64,000 bases of DNA, taken from positions 310,001 through 374,000 of the forward strand of contig NZ_MSDU01000003.1 of NCBI RefSeq assembly GCF_001936625.1, written 5' to 3'. The notes beneath the pieces were generated by a model. The model made no database searches, was not told the DNA's origin, and saw only the letters and a list, made by a program, of their open reading frames with translations. This stretch comes from Domibacillus antri. GTDB taxonomy: Bacteria; Bacillota; Bacilli; Bacillales; Domibacillaceae. The translations under genes and the position numbers were made by a program. This document shows positions 8,609 through 24,579 of the stretch, in pieces. The first letter of the stretch is position 1. The number at the start of each line of letters is the position of its first letter.

Positions 8609-8696
8609 AGTTACATGGCTCCTTCTTTAGTTTATTCAGCGATCCGGGTTCGTTTCCCTTGAATCATTGTTCCATCATTCATAATTGCAGTTTATT

Positions 8697-8717
8697 AATC
8701 CGCGATGCCCGCGGATT
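8697..8717. repeat. Short perfect inverted repeat upstream of ywzB
   Basis: An 8-bp perfect inverted repeat (AATCCGCG/CGCGGATT, 5-nt loop) lies between the ATP synthase terminator and ywzB. It could be an operator or part of a transcript end; nothing more is visible. Confidence 0.5.
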
Positions 8718-8718
8718 G

Positions 8719-8760
8719 AAAAAAGCTGTCCAATCGTAGAAACGATGGACAGCTTTTTTT
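8719..8760 (-). terminator. Terminator of the ATP synthase operon
   Basis: Stem AAGCTGTCCATCG / CGATTGGACAGCTT with T-runs on both strands lies immediately after the atpC stop, ending the atp transcript. Confidence 0.93.
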
Positions 8761-8761
8761 C

Positions 8762-9187
<426 letters not shown>

Positions 9188-9192
9188 CTATA

Positions 9193-11541
<2,349 letters not shown>

Positions 11542-11615
11542 TCACCACCCTTTACTGTGTTTGATGACGCAGACAGGGCGGACGTCCGGTTGACGGTACC
11601 GCCCTCAATCTGCCA

Positions 11616-13136
<1,521 letters not shown>

Positions 13137-13173
13137 TCAGTTTCTTCAAGAAGCATTTCTGCTTCTTTCTAAT

Positions 13174-14804
<1,631 letters not shown>

Positions 14805-14866
14805 TTATTTTTAAAAGCATGATTTACTAGCATAAAGATTTGTCCAGAAACTGAACAGTAAATATT

Positions 14867-15595
<729 letters not shown>

Positions 15596-15985
15596 TCACC
15601 TCTCTTTCCCGTTCGTGCGTTTTATAAAATGTTGGATTCCAAAATCTATCATAATCACCGCATAAGCAGTCATTAATCCAATAACGGTACTGATCAAATG
15701 GAATTGATCAGGGTTTTGGAGAGCGATCATCGCCGCAAGTGCCGCTGAACCCATTCGCAAAATCGTACCAAGAGACGGAATTTTACGGCCTTCTTCCACT
15801 GCTTTGCTGAAGCGTTCAATCCGCTTCGAAATAATCCAGTGATTATAAAGGCTGAGCGAAGTCCCAAGAACAAGACCTGCGTATATAGCCTGCGCCGATG
15901 TGAATCCCCAGCCAAGTACAAAGATGGCGAGCAGATAAAGCAAGTATTTTCGCTGTCGTTTAATGGAATGCTGGAGTTCGGGCAT
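15596..15985 (-). CDS. atpI: ATP synthase accessory subunit I
   Basis: A 129-residue membrane protein with about four hydrophobic helices and a basic N-terminus (SIKRQRKYLLYLL). It matches the AtpI family, which assists c-ring assembly or stability and has been linked to Mg2+ supply in alkaliphiles. It sits directly upstream of atpB with a 6-nt gap and directly downstream of an AtpZ-like gene, the usual Bacillus arrangement. Confidence 0.88.
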   Translation of the reverse strand: MPELQHSIKRQRKYLLYLLAIFVLGWGFTSAQAIYAGLVLGTSLSLYNHWIISKRIERFSKAVEEGRKIPSLGTILRMGSAALAAMIALQNPDQFHLISTVIGLMTAYAVIMIDFGIQHFIKRTNGKER

Positions 15986-15991
15986 AAAAAG

Positions 15992-16216
15992 CTAGTCTCC
16001 TGAGTTGAAATGTTGAATTGTACGCAGCATGGCATAAATTCCTGCCGAGAGTCCTCCCAGCAGTCCGATGATTAAAAAAAGAGGCACTGTATTGAAACGT
16101 TTGTCAAGCGCCAAGCCGGCAAAAATACCGGCGATCATGGATCCGGCGAGCTGGGCTAAAACGGTGCTATAAAGCGCCATAGCCCTAAAAGGTCGGTTTT
16201 CTTGATCCCGGTTCAT
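15992..16216 (-). CDS. AtpZ/AtpI-family small membrane protein
   Basis: A 74-residue protein with two membrane helices (about residues 11-33 and 42-62) joined by ALDKRFNTVP. The AtpZ family lies at the head of many atp operons, and AtpI-AtpZ have been described as a Mg2+/Ca2+-linked pair in alkaliphilic Bacillus; a role here is inferred. The ATG was chosen 5 nt after GAGGT. It is the first gene of the operon, about 90 nt from the predicted transcription start. Confidence 0.8.
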   Translation of the reverse strand: MNRDQENRPFRAMALYSTVLAQLAGSMIAGIFAGLALDKRFNTVPLFLIIGLLGGLSAGIYAMLRTIQHFNSGD

Positions 16217-16310
16217 CACACACCTCGTTTAGCATGCTTGAATACGTTTAAAGCAGCGGCAAAAAAAACGGTTTCACTATGTATAAAATCCAATCTCCTT
16301 ACCCTTTGTT

Positions 16311-16339
16311 AGCATACAATAGCCCTTTTTCAATGTCAA
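16311..16339 (-). promoter_or_regulatory. Sigma-A promoter of the ATP synthase operon
   Basis: Minus strand: TTGACA, 17-nt spacer, TATGCT, placed about 95 nt upstream of the first atp gene. The -35 is a perfect consensus. This is the strongest promoter match in the window. Confidence 0.88.
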
Positions 16340-16433
16340 TGTGTTGTGAACGAAAACCTCATTGGAATGCAGGGATTATTCACAAAATGCTCAAATTTTT
16401 TCACTGTTTCCCGAACAATTATTTCAATATAAC

Positions 16434-16466
16434 AGAAGGTCGTCCGTTATTTACGGACGACCTTCT
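16434..16466 (-). terminator. Hairpin downstream of wecB
   Basis: A perfect 14-bp stem (AGAAGGTCGTCCGT/ACGGACGACCTTCT) lies right after the wecB stop. The minus-strand tail is only partly T-rich, while the plus-strand side is more T-rich, so termination of wecB is likely but not textbook. Confidence 0.75.
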
Positions 16467-16470
16467 TATT

Positions 16471-17619
16471 TTATTTCGCTCTAAAACGCTCCGGTGCTTT
16501 GTCCGCCGCGTTAAAATAGTAGCGGATGGCATCGCAGATTCGGCGTGACGCTTCGCCATCGCCGTATGGATTGGACGCTTTCGACATTTTCTCATAGGCC
16601 GCATCATTTGTTAACAGCTCTGACGCCAGTGAGTAAATGGTTTCTTCATCTGTACCGGCAAGTTTCAGCGTGCCCGCGTCGATCCCTTCCGGACGCTCTG
16701 TCGTATCACGCAGCACAAGAACCGGTACCCCCAATGACGGTGCTTCTTCCTGAACGCCGCCGGAATCGGTCAAAATAATGTGCGCGCGCTCCGCAAAGTT
16801 ATGAAAATCAATCACATCAAGCGGTTCGATTAAATGAATGCGCGGATCATTGCCGAGAATGGAATCCGCGGTTTCCCGAACGACCGGATTTAAATGAACG
16901 GGATAGACCACTTGTATACCTTCATGATCGTCAACGAGACGTTTAATCGCGCGGAACATATTTTTCATCGGTTCGCCCAGGTTTTCACGGCGGTGTGCGG
17001 TCATCAATACGAGACGGTCCGAGCCGAGCTGCTCCAGTACCTCATGTGTATAGTCTTCTTTCACTGTCGTCTTCAATGCATCAATAGCCGTGTTTCCTGT
17101 TACGAAAATCGATTCTTTCTTTTTGTTTTCATTCAGCAGATTTTGCTCGGATTGCTCGGTTGGTGAAAAATGAAGATCTGCCATAACGCCCGTAAGCTGA
17201 CGATTCATTTCTTCCGGGTACGGTGAATATTTATTCCATGTGCGAAGGCCCGCTTCTACGTGACCGATGGCAATCTGGTTATAAAACGCGGCAAGGCCGG
17301 CTATAAATGTCGTTGTTGTGTCCCCATGAACAAGCACAATATCCGGTTTCACTTCTTTCATGACCGCATCCAGTCCTTCAAGACCGCGCGTGGTCACATC
17401 GATCAGCGTTTGCCGGTCTTTCATAATGTTCAAGTCATAATCCGGCGTAATGTTGAAAATATTGAGCACCTGGTCAAGCATTTGGCGGTGCTGCGCTGTG
17501 ACAGTCACAATGGCTTCAAATTCATCCGGGCGGTTTTTGAGTTCCAAAACGAGCGGCGCCATTTTAATTGCTTCCGGCCGCGTGCCGAAAATCGTCATTA
17601 CTTTAATCGGGCGATCCAT
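16471..17619 (-). CDS. mnaA: UDP-N-acetylglucosamine 2-epimerase (non-hydrolysing)
   Basis: This enzyme interconverts UDP-GlcNAc and UDP-ManNAc, supplying ManNAc for teichoic acid linkage units. The 382-residue GT-B-like protein shows the family motifs: IFGTRPEAIKMAPL at the N-terminus, VHGDTTTTF, GHVEAGLRT, TAHRRENLG and the C-terminal DSGGVQEEAPSLGVPVLVLR. In B. subtilis the orthologue (MnaA/YvyH; also called WecB) lies elsewhere or in this region in relatives. It follows upp closely, with GGTGGAGAG upstream of the ATG, and is probably co-transcribed with upp. Confidence 0.93.
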   Translation of the reverse strand: MDRPIKVMTIFGTRPEAIKMAPLVLELKNRPDEFEAIVTVTAQHRQMLDQVLNIFNITPDYDLNIMKDRQTLIDVTTRGLEGLDAVMKEVKPDIVLVHGDTTTTFIAGLAAFYNQIAIGHVEAGLRTWNKYSPYPEEMNRQLTGVMADLHFSPTEQSEQNLLNENKKKESIFVTGNTAIDALKTTVKEDYTHEVLEQLGSDRLVLMTAHRRENLGEPMKNMFRAIKRLVDDHEGIQVVYPVHLNPVVRETADSILGNDPRIHLIEPLDVIDFHNFAERAHIILTDSGGVQEEAPSLGVPVLVLRDTTERPEGIDAGTLKLAGTDEETIYSLASELLTNDAAYEKMSKASNPYGDGEASRRICDAIRYYFNAADKAPERFRAK

Positions 17620-17640
17620 TATCTCTCCACCTGCTTTTCT

Positions 17641-18270
17641 TTATTTTGTTCCGAATAAACGGTCCCCGGCATCGCCAAGACCTGGAACAATGTACCCTTT
17701 TTCGTTTAATTTTTCATCGAGTGCGGCAATATAAATATCCACGTCCGGATGTGCATCCTTAATGGCATCAACGCCTTCCGGAGCAGCAATCAGGCACATA
17801 AATTTAATGTTTTTCGCACCGCGTTTTTTGAGCGAGTTGATCGCTTCAACCGCGGAGCCGCCTGTTGCAAGCATTGGATCAACAACGATAAAATCGCGCT
17901 CTTCCACATCTGACGGCAGCTTGACGTAATATTCAACAGGCTGCAATGTTTCCGGATCGCGATACAGACCAACATGTCCCACTTTCGCAGCCGGAATCAG
18001 CTTCAATACACCGTCAACCATGCCGATACCCGCGCGCAAAATAGGCACGATGCCAAGCTTTTTACCGGCAAGAACTTTCGCTTTCGCATCGCATACAGGT
18101 GTTTGAACCGTTACTTCTTCAAGTGGAAGATCGCGTGTAATTTCAAACGCCATCAATGTCGCTACTTCATCTGTCAGTTCACGAAAATCTTTTGTTCCTG
18201 TTTCTTTATCACGGATCATCGTCAGCTTATGCTGAATTAACGGATGATCGAATACATATACTTTTCCCAT
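17641..18270 (-). CDS. upp: Uracil phosphoribosyltransferase
   Basis: Upp salvages uracil by making UMP from uracil and PRPP. The 209-residue product carries the type I PRTase PRPP loop ([14 protein letters not shown]) and the uracil-binding C-terminal segment [16 protein letters not shown]. The start is [17 protein letters not shown] behind GAGGAGTGG; a 56-codon upstream open frame crosses the promoter and is not coding. Its position next to glyA matches B. subtilis. Confidence 0.97.
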   Translation of the reverse strand: MGKVYVFDHPLIQHKLTMIRDKETGTKDFRELTDEVATLMAFEITRDLPLEEVTVQTPVCDAKAKVLAGKKLGIVPILRAGIGMVDGVLKLIPAAKVGHVGLYRDPETLQPVEYYVKLPSDVEERDFIVVDPMLATGGSAVEAINSLKKRGAKNIKFMCLIAAPEGVDAIKDAHPDVDIYIAALDEKLNEKGYIVPGLGDAGDRLFGTK

Positions 18271-18322
18271 TATTCCACTCCTCAATGTTACATTCACAAT
18301 TTCCTTGTCAAAGTTCTTTCCT

Positions 18323-18351
18323 ATTTTACTTGAAAAGAGTAGGGCGGGCAA
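18323..18351 (-). promoter_or_regulatory. Candidate sigma-A promoter of upp
   Basis: Minus strand: TTGCCC, 17-nt spacer, TAAAAT, about 55 nt upstream of the upp start and downstream of the glyA terminator. Confidence 0.6.
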
Positions 18352-18435
18352 CAAAATGACCGGCGCATGGAAAAATCGAAATTTTCGTGAATAAACTGCA
18401 GGAAGCGCAGCCATTTTTGCTTTTCCGCGGCGAAA

Positions 18436-18468
18436 CAAAAAAACTGCCGGTTCATGACCGGCAGTCCT
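18436..18468 (-). terminator. Terminator of glyA
   Basis: Stem ACTGCCGGT / ACCGGCAGT followed by seven Ts on the minus strand, just after the glyA stop. Confidence 0.92.
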
Positions 18469-18477
18469 TTGTCTATC

Positions 18478-19719
18478 TTATGCTTGTTGATAAAGAGCGT
18501 ATTGTGATGTCAATGCTGCTACACGCTCAGCTGACTCTTTTAATACCGCTTCGTCTTCATGGTTTTTCAATGTTTTTGCGATGATGGATGCCACTTCGTC
18601 CATTGCAGCCAAGTCAAAACCGCGTGATGTAACAGCTGCTGTACCGATTCGGATACCGCTTGTAACGAACGGGCTTTCCGGATCGTATGGAATTGTGTTT
18701 TTGTTTACCGTAATACCAACTTCATCAAGAACCGCTTCCGCTACTTTACCAGTCAAACCGAGTGAGCGAAGATCGATCAGCAATAAGTGGTTGTCTGTGC
18801 CGCCGGAAACGATATCGATTCCTTCTTTTGAAAGGCCTGCTGCCAAACGGCTTGCATTGTCAATGACGTTTTGTGCATATACTTTGAAATCTTCTTGAAG
18901 CGCTTCGCCAAATGCAACAGCTTTTGCCGCGATCACGTGCATAAGCGGGCCGCCTTGAATACCAGGGAAGATGGATTTATCAAGCTTTTTGCCGAACTCT
19001 TCGCTGGACAAAATCATGCCGCCGCGTGGACCGCGCAATGTTTTATGCGTTGTCGTTGTCACAAAGTGAGCGTAAGGAACCGGATTTTGATGAAGGCCGG
19101 CTGCCACAAGACCGGCGATGTGTGCCATGTCAACCATCAAGTATGCGCCTACTTCATCAGCGATTTCACGGAATTTCGCAAAATCAATGGCACGCGGATA
19201 CGCACTTGCACCGGCAACGATCAATTTCGGCTTGTGCTCAAGCGCTTTTTGGCGGACATCTTCATAATCGATTACTTGCTCATCTTTCGTTACGCCGTAC
19301 TCAATGAAATTGTATTGTACGCCGCTGAAGTTAACAGGGCTTCCGTGCGTTAAGTGACCGCCGTGAGACAAATTCATACCAAGAACCGTGTCGCCTGTTT
19401 CCAAAATGGTGAAGTAAACCGCCATGTTTGCCTGTGCACCTGAATGCGGCTGCACGTTTACATACTCGGCACCGAAAATTTCTTTCGCTCGGTCGCGCGC
19501 TAAATCTTCCACAACGTCCACATGCTCACAGCCGCCATAGTAGCGTTTGCCAGGGTAACCTTCTGCATATTTGTTTGTCAAAACAGAACCTTGGGCTTCC
19601 ATAACGGCTTCAGAAACAAAGTTTTCAGAAGCAATCAGCTCAATTTTCGTTTGCTGGCGTTTTAGTTCATCTTCAATTGCTGCAAATACAGCGGGATCTT
19701 GCGTTTGAATTTTACTCAT
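18478..19719 (-). CDS. glyA: Serine hydroxymethyltransferase
   Basis: GlyA converts serine and tetrahydrofolate to glycine and methylene-tetrahydrofolate, the main one-carbon source. The 413-residue PLP enzyme has the cofactor Lys226 in [14 protein letters not shown] and the N-terminal signature [20 protein letters not shown]. The start is MSKIQTQDP, with GAAGGAG upstream. A promoter precedes it and a terminator follows, so it is probably a single-gene unit. Confidence 0.97.
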   Translation of the reverse strand: MSKIQTQDPAVFAAIEDELKRQQTKIELIASENFVSEAVMEAQGSVLTNKYAEGYPGKRYYGGCEHVDVVEDLARDRAKEIFGAEYVNVQPHSGAQANMAVYFTILETGDTVLGMNLSHGGHLTHGSPVNFSGVQYNFIEYGVTKDEQVIDYEDVRQKALEHKPKLIVAGASAYPRAIDFAKFREIADEVGAYLMVDMAHIAGLVAAGLHQNPVPYAHFVTTTTHKTLRGPRGGMILSSEEFGKKLDKSIFPGIQGGPLMHVIAAKAVAFGEALQEDFKVYAQNVIDNASRLAAGLSKEGIDIVSGGTDNHLLLIDLRSLGLTGKVAEAVLDEVGITVNKNTIPYDPESPFVTSGIRIGTAAVTSRGFDLAAMDEVASIIAKTLKNHEDEAVLKESAERVAALTSQYALYQQA

Positions 19720-19788
19720 CGTTGTTCTCCTTCCCAATCTATGAAATGAAAATAGTATTGACCGATATCCGTTAAAAAATTCTCTTTC

Positions 19789-19816
19789 ATTCTAACACGT
19801 TTTCCGAATCTTTCAA
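19789..19816 (-). promoter_or_regulatory. Candidate sigma-A promoter of glyA
   Basis: Minus strand: TTGAAA, 16-nt spacer, TAGAAT preceded by TG as an extended -10. It lies about 70 nt upstream of glyA. Confidence 0.65.
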
Positions 19817-19847
19817 CTGCATTTTATGCTTTTCACGTATTTTTTCA

Positions 19848-19881
19848 TAAAAAAATAGCTGTCTTTCACGAAAAAGACAGC
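19848..19881 (-). terminator. Terminator of ywlG
   Basis: Stem GCTGTCTTT/AAAGACAGC with a TATTTTTTT tail on the minus strand, just after the ywlG stop. Confidence 0.88.
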
Positions 19882-19887
19882 AAATCC

Positions 19888-20466
19888 TTAACATTCATCA
19901 TCAATCGAATCGCTTACATTCGTTTTTTCATACACAGCGCGCGGGCCGCCAATGAGCTTTGGCCGCGTTTTCGCCATTGTCACATGGGCCGCGCCGACCG
20001 AATTTCCTGACGTGCGCACCGGAACGGCTACATGCTTCAAGTGCATGCCGATAAATGTGTCGCCAATGTCAATGCCGCCGTCTGCCTTTACAAACTCGAC
20101 CAGTACGCAGTCTTTTTGCCGATATGCATAAGATGCCATCGCGCCGCCTGCTGTGCGGACCGGAACAGCAGCGACCTCTTCGTACCCGAATTTTTCCGCC
20201 GCTTTCCGTTCCATCACAATGGCCCTGTTCAAATGCTCACAGCATTGAAACGCCAAATGAACGCCCGTCATCGAAGCAAATGAATCAAAAGCTTCATATA
20301 AAGCAGCGGCTGTTTCCTCTGTACCTGCTGTCCCGATCCGTCCGCCTGACACTTCTGATGTGGAACAGCCGACCACAAACAGCTGACCCGGTTTAAATTG
20401 TGCCTGTTCATGCAGTTCGGTCAAAAGGACATTGAGCTCCTCTTTCCACCCTGCGGCCGCTTCCAT
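19888..20466 (-). CDS. ywlG: TIGR01440/UPF0340 family protein YwlG
   Basis: A 192-residue conserved protein of the UPF0340 (YwlG) family; the biochemical role is not established. Conserved-looking segments include [17 protein letters not shown] near the N-terminus, [10 protein letters not shown] in the middle and [19 protein letters not shown]. The cysteine- and histidine-rich centre (CCEHLNRA) might bind a metal or substrate, which is inference. Its ATG overlaps the stop of rpiB (TAATG), so the two are translationally coupled, as in B. subtilis ywlF-ywlG. Confidence 0.88.
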   Translation of the reverse strand: MEAAAGWKEELNVLLTELHEQAQFKPGQLFVVGCSTSEVSGGRIGTAGTEETAAALYEAFDSFASMTGVHLAFQCCEHLNRAIVMERKAAEKFGYEEVAAVPVRTAGGAMASYAYRQKDCVLVEFVKADGGIDIGDTFIGMHLKHVAVPVRTSGNSVGAAHVTMAKTRPKLIGGPRAVYEKTNVSDSIDDEC

Positions 20467-20912
20467 TACTGCACTCTCTTTTCATATTCGGTAATTTTAC
20501 CGATCCGATTCGCATGACGCCCCGCTTCAAAGTCAGTCGTCAGCCACGTTTGCGCAATTTCACGCGCAAGCCCTGGGCCAATAACACGTTCACCCATCGC
20601 GAGGATGTTGCTGTTGTTATGCTGGCGTGTCACTTTAGCACTAAACACGTCGTGAACAAGCGCACAGCGAATGCCCTCTACTTTGTTCGCCGCAATGGAC
20701 ATCCCAATGCCGGTTCCGCACACGAGAATGCCGCGGTCAAATTCACCGGCTGCCACTTTTTTCGCGACCGGCAGGGCATAGTCAGGATAATCAACAGATG
20801 TGCTGCAGTCACATCCAAAATCTTCATATTCTATGCCGAGTTCTTCAAGCAGCTGTTTTAATTCTTCACGAATATTCACGCCTCCGTGATCAGATGCAAT
20901 TGCCACTTTCAT
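20466..20912 (-). CDS. rpiB: Ribose-5-phosphate isomerase B
   Basis: RpiB interconverts ribose 5-phosphate and ribulose 5-phosphate. The 148-residue product has the N-terminal [14 protein letters not shown] phosphate site, the catalytic Cys in [14 protein letters not shown] and the [17 protein letters not shown] segment. It is the second step from the ywlE-chemoreceptor pair upstream (57-nt gap) and is coupled to ywlG downstream. Family length is normal. LacA/LacB-type isomerases are relatives, but context favours RpiB. Confidence 0.94.
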   Translation of the reverse strand: MKVAIASDHGGVNIREELKQLLEELGIEYEDFGCDCSTSVDYPDYALPVAKKVAAGEFDRGILVCGTGIGMSIAANKVEGIRCALVHDVFSAKVTRQHNNSNILAMGERVIGPGLAREIAQTWLTTDFEAGRHANRIGKITEYEKRVQ

Positions 20913-20969
20913 TTAAAACGCCCCTTTCATGCTCTGTATTAGGTTATTTTCTCATATTTTTATGACGAT

Positions 20970-22259
20970 TTACAATTTAAACCGCGTAATAACCGATTTT
21001 AATGCAGCTGCCTGCTCTTGCAAATGACGGCTGACATGGCCGATTTCGCCGATAACATCCGATTGGTCTTCCGCTGCCCGCGTCACTTCATTGGCACCGG
21101 CGGATGTCTCTTCGGCAATCGCCGCGACTTCTTGAGACTGTCTTGATGTTTGCTCAATTTTCACCATTTGGCGGTCAACAAGACGGGAGATCTCTTCAAC
21201 AGCCTCCGCCATACTTGTAATTTTGCCGCTCATCTGTCCGACAGCTTCTTGGGCAGATGCGCCTTTTCTTACCCCTTCACCGGCCGCTTCCGCCTGAACG
21301 GTAATTTTATGGACAACGTGGTCCACTTCCTGCTGAATTTGTTTCACCAGGTCGGAAATGCTTTGTACAGCTGACGCACTTTCATCGGCCAGCTTTCGCA
21401 CTTCTTCCGCTACCACTGCGAATCCTTTGCCATGTTCACCGGCGCGGGCCGCTTCAATTGATGCATTTAATGCGAGTAAATTCGTCTGTGCGGCGATGTC
21501 ACCGACAAGCCCGATAACTTTGCCGACTTTTCGGGCGTTTTCCTCCAGTGAGCGCACCGCTTCAAGCGATTCTGTATTGTCCGCCGAAAGCGCGTCCATG
21601 CCGGAAATGAGCGACTGGAATGTCTCTCTGCTCACATTCAAATCCTGCACCATTCCTTCTGCCTGCTGTGCCGATTCTTTCGCTTTCCGCTGTACATCTC
21701 CGGCAATTCCGGCCACTTCTTCCATTGCTTCCGCTGTGGCCTGAACTGCCATAGCGGAACTTTCAGCGCCTGTTGAAATTTCCGCTGCGGTACGGGCCAT
21801 TTCTTCTGCTTTCTCTGCCGCCTGTCCGCTTATCCCGGCAATATGGCTGACACTTTCATTTGTATCGGAAAAATTGCTTTCAATGCTGCTGACCATCGTC
21901 CGCAAATTCGTCATCATGTCGTTAAAAGCAACGGCAAGCGCCCGGATTTCATCGTCTCCGTCCGGCAGTTCGACTTCTTTGTCAATATGCCCGTTTGCCG
22001 CTTCCCTTGATGCCGCTTCCAGACGGACGATCGGATTGACAAAATAAGACGCTGCAAAATAGGCGAGAATGCCCGACCAGAGTATTCCTAAAGTAAGCGT
22101 TAAAAAGGTGAAAAACGTTTCATTCATATGTGAAAAGTAGAGCGGATACACATAATATATAAACAAAGCGCTTACGGTGTATGTAATAACCGCCAGCAGG
22201 GTGACGAGTAACACGATTTTTTTTCGGATTCCAAATGAATACGACTTCTTTTCTCTCAT
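20970..22259 (-). CDS. Methyl-accepting chemotaxis protein, small-sensor type
   Basis: A 429-residue chemoreceptor. Two hydrophobic segments near the N-terminus (about residues 12-31 and 43-69) leave almost no extracellular loop, so ligand sensing is probably by the membrane or cytoplasmic part. A HAMP domain follows ([20 protein letters not shown]), then a long MCP signalling coiled coil with the hairpin tip [20 protein letters not shown] and [20 protein letters not shown]. Its ATG overlaps the ywlE stop as ATGA and its AAAGGAAG binding site is inside ywlE, so it is co-translated with the arginine phosphatase. From memory this gene is absent between ywlE and ywlF in B. subtilis. Confidence 0.92.
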   Translation of the reverse strand: MREKKSYSFGIRKKIVLLVTLLAVITYTVSALFIYYVYPLYFSHMNETFFTFLTLTLGILWSGILAYFAASYFVNPIVRLEAASREAANGHIDKEVELPDGDDEIRALAVAFNDMMTNLRTMVSSIESNFSDTNESVSHIAGISGQAAEKAEEMARTAAEISTGAESSAMAVQATAEAMEEVAGIAGDVQRKAKESAQQAEGMVQDLNVSRETFQSLISGMDALSADNTESLEAVRSLEENARKVGKVIGLVGDIAAQTNLLALNASIEAARAGEHGKGFAVVAEEVRKLADESASAVQSISDLVKQIQQEVDHVVHKITVQAEAAGEGVRKGASAQEAVGQMSGKITSMAEAVEEISRLVDRQMVKIEQTSRQSQEVAAIAEETSAGANEVTRAAEDQSDVIGEIGHVSRHLQEQAAALKSVITRFKL

Positions 22260-22684
22260 TGTCTACTTCCTTTCTCCCCGCGAAGCCATTTTTCAATAAA
22301 AAAAAGCAATTCATCATAGGTTTGGCGGTAAACTTCCACCGGTCCTCCAAATGGATCGATCACATCTCCGTGCGCGCCTTTTAACGTATAAGTTTTTTCT
22401 TTAACATGCGGAAAATGAATATCAATTGTCTGTTTATGAGAAGCCGTCATCGTCAAAATGAGATCAGCCCACTCCACCAGTTCTTCCGTTAATTGTGCAG
22501 AAGAATGCTGCAAATCAATTCCTTTTTCTGACAAAACAGTCCTTGTACCGATTGAAGCCGGCTCACCCGGACTGGCAAATAAACCGGCAGACCGCACATT
22601 CCACTCCGGCCGCTTTTTCCGTAAAATAGCCGCCGCCATCGGACTGCGGCACGTGTTGCCCGTGCAAACAAACAAAATATTCAT
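22256..22684 (-). CDS. ywlE: Low-molecular-weight protein-arginine phosphatase YwlE
   Basis: YwlE removes phosphate from phosphoarginine marks placed by McsB, opposing ClpCP-targeting. The 142-residue LMW-PTP fold starts [15 protein letters not shown]: nucleophile Cys7 and Arg13, with Thr11 in the position reported to give phosphoarginine over phosphotyrosine specificity. The general acid is Asp110 in VIDPFGG. The start was chosen at AAAGGTGG spacing; the 35-codon upstream open frame is not supported. The stop overlaps the chemoreceptor start. Confidence 0.94.
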   Translation of the reverse strand: MNILFVCTGNTCRSPMAAAILRKKRPEWNVRSAGLFASPGEPASIGTRTVLSEKGIDLQHSSAQLTEELVEWADLILTMTASHKQTIDIHFPHVKEKTYTLKGAHGDVIDPFGGPVEVYRQTYDELLFFIEKWLRGEKGSRQ

Positions 22685-22770
22685 GAACAACCACCTTTTA
22701 TGTACGTTTTCTTTCATTATAATGCATCTATAAACAGGAAAATAGTCCTTTTCATTTAGAAAAGGACTAT

Positions 22771-23298
22771 TCATACTGAAAGCAGCCATTTTAATCCGAG
22801 AAACATGAGTACCAGACCGCCCGCCGCTTCTCCTGCTTTGCCGGCCATAGCACCCAGCCGCCGGCTGAGCAGGAGCCCCGCCATCGTAAATAAAGCGGAT
22901 GATAAACCAAAACTGACAACCGCCATCATCTTGTCCATCCCAAGTACCCCGAGTGAAAGCCCCGTTGAAAAACTGTCCATACTCACGCCAAAAGCAAAAA
23001 ATAAAATACCAATGCCCACCGGCCGTTTTATGTCCGATTCATTTTTCAGCAGTGACAGCACCATCTGCAGTCCCGTCAGCACTAAAATCACACCGCCCGC
23101 CGAAAAAATGGCACGGCCGAATATCTCCTGCAATTCGTTCCCTGCTGTCATGCTGGTAAGCGGCATGATGATATGCATAATACCGACAGTCAAGCTCATG
23201 ACAAGCATATTCCACAAACCCATCCTGCGCATTCCAACCGCCAATGCCGCCCCGAATGCATCCGCCGACAACGCCAGTGAAAGTATGATGATGTCCAT
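22771..23298 (-). CDS. mntP: Manganese efflux pump MntP
   Basis: MntP exports Mn2+ to protect the cell from manganese excess. The 175-residue membrane protein has six hydrophobic helices and the paired acidic motifs of the family: LALSADAFGAALAVGMRR in helix 1 and FAFGVSMDSFSTGLSLG in helix 4. It lies between ywlE and ywlC as ywlD does in B. subtilis. No yybP-ykoY-type manganese riboswitch was recognised upstream. The ribosome-binding site is weak. Confidence 0.92.
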   Translation of the reverse strand: MDIIILSLALSADAFGAALAVGMRRMGLWNMLVMSLTVGIMHIIMPLTSMTAGNELQEIFGRAIFSAGGVILVLTGLQMVLSLLKNESDIKRPVGIGILFFAFGVSMDSFSTGLSLGVLGMDKMMAVVSFGLSSALFTMAGLLLSRRLGAMAGKAGEAAGGLVLMFLGLKWLLSV

Positions 23299-23333
23299 GC
23301 CTATCTATATTCATCAAATCGTATTTTATCCAC

Positions 23334-23373
23334 AAAAAAAGCCGGTTGATCACCGGATCAATCGACTTTTTTT
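23334..23373 (-). terminator. Terminator overlapping the end of ywlC
   Basis: An 18-bp stem with A/T-run ends (AAAAAAAGYCG.../...CTTTTTTT) begins within the last codons of ywlC. A DnaA-box consensus sits at its edge (23326-23334). Confidence 0.85.
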
Positions 23374-24407
23374 AACCAGCGCCCGCCGGCTGCCTTCTCG
23401 AGCCGGTTCATAATCGCCGCGCCCACTCCTTCTGACGGGAACGTTTCGGCCAAAATGAGATCAACGGGATGCTCATTAAATGAGCGGAGCGCTCCATACA
23501 AGCTTTTAGCAACTGATTCCAGATCGGCACGTCGTCCACAGGATATAATGGTATCCGCCGCATAAAAAGACCTGCTTTCTTCCGTCGCCAGGACGCCGAC
23601 CTTGTTCCCTTCTGCTCGTAATTCGTTAATTTTCTGTTGAATTTGCGCGGTTGTTCCTTCTATTAAATAGAGAGGTGCTTCAGGAGCGTAATGCGTATAC
23701 TTCATTCCCGGTGACTTTGGTGTTTCTTCTTTATTTTTCATGCCGGATTCTGTCCCCACTTTCCCGGCGACGGCTTCAATATCCGCCTGCGTCACACCGC
23801 CAGGACGCAAAATCACCGGAAATGGCCCCGTGCAGTCTACCACGGTTGATTCAAGTCCAACGCCCGTTTCACCGCCATCCACGACTCCCGCAATGCGGCC
23901 GTTAAGATCGTCAATTACATGGGCCGCCTTTGTCGGACTTGGTTTTCCTGATCGATTCGCGCTTGGTGCGGCGACCGGGATACCGGTTTCTTTAATGATC
24001 GCGAGCGCTGCCGGATGATCGGGCATACGAATCGCAACAGTATCAAGACCTGCTGTCACAAGCTCTGACAGCACCCCGTCTTTTTTGGGTACGATGATCG
24101 TCAAAGGCCCCGGCCAAAAGGCATCCATCAGTTTTTGTGCATAATCCGGTATCTTTTCGGCTAAGTTATCCACATCATCGCGCTCTGCAATATGAACAAT
24201 AAGCGGATTATCGGACGGACGCCCTTTTGCTGTGAATATTTTTTGCACCGCACTATCCATTTTTACCTGTCCGCCAAGGCCGTAAACCGTTTCAGTCGGG
24301 AATGCTACCACTTCACCCGCTTGAATTAAGCCGGCCGCTTCTTTAATTTGTGGATAATTTTTTTCAGTTATACCCGACTTATCCACATTCCAGTGTTTTG
24401 TCTCCAT
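23358..24407 (-). CDS. ywlC: L-threonylcarbamoyladenylate synthase, Sua5 type (YwlC)
   Basis: This enzyme makes threonylcarbamoyl-AMP from threonine, bicarbonate and ATP for the t6A37 modification of ANN-decoding tRNAs. The 349-residue protein has an N-terminal YrdC domain (PTETVYGLGGQ, SDNPLIVHI, APSANRSGKPSPT) and a C-terminal Sua5 domain (SPGMKYTHYAPEAPLYLIEG), so it is the long Sua5 form rather than the short TsaC form. The ATG giving METKHWN was chosen (AAAGGTGA 5 nt upstream). It contains two DnaA-box consensus sequences near its 5' end. Confidence 0.95.
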   Translation of the reverse strand: METKHWNVDKSGITEKNYPQIKEAAGLIQAGEVVAFPTETVYGLGGQVKMDSAVQKIFTAKGRPSDNPLIVHIAERDDVDNLAEKIPDYAQKLMDAFWPGPLTIIVPKKDGVLSELVTAGLDTVAIRMPDHPAALAIIKETGIPVAAPSANRSGKPSPTKAAHVIDDLNGRIAGVVDGGETGVGLESTVVDCTGPFPVILRPGGVTQADIEAVAGKVGTESGMKNKEETPKSPGMKYTHYAPEAPLYLIEGTTAQIQQKINELRAEGNKVGVLATEESRSFYAADTIISCGRRADLESVAKSLYGALRSFNEHPVDLILAETFPSEGVGAAIMNRLEKAAGGRWLKKVD

Positions 24408-24563
24408 TTTCGTCACCTTTGCTTATTTATTTACAAAATCTCTATTTTCCAGTCCAATTCTATACATAAATCGACTCTCGGTTTTTGTTTTGCACACATT
24501 TATCCACAATATGTGTATAGATTATCCCATTTTGTGAATAACTCTGTGGATGAATGTGGATAT
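24349..24563. promoter_or_regulatory. DnaA-box cluster around the ywlC start
   Basis: Perfect TTATCCACA boxes lie at 24349-24357 (minus), 24379-24387 (plus) and 24500-24508 (plus), plus TTATTCACA at 24533-24541 (minus), which fits TTATNCACA. One-mismatch boxes lie at 24545-24553 and 24555-24563 (minus). Further perfect boxes flank the cluster at 23326, 24166 and 25403. Random expectation is about one perfect box per 131 kb. I recall ywlC as one of the DnaA-bound clusters in B. subtilis. Confidence 0.88.
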
Positions 24564-24579
24564 TATCAGAAAAATGCAA

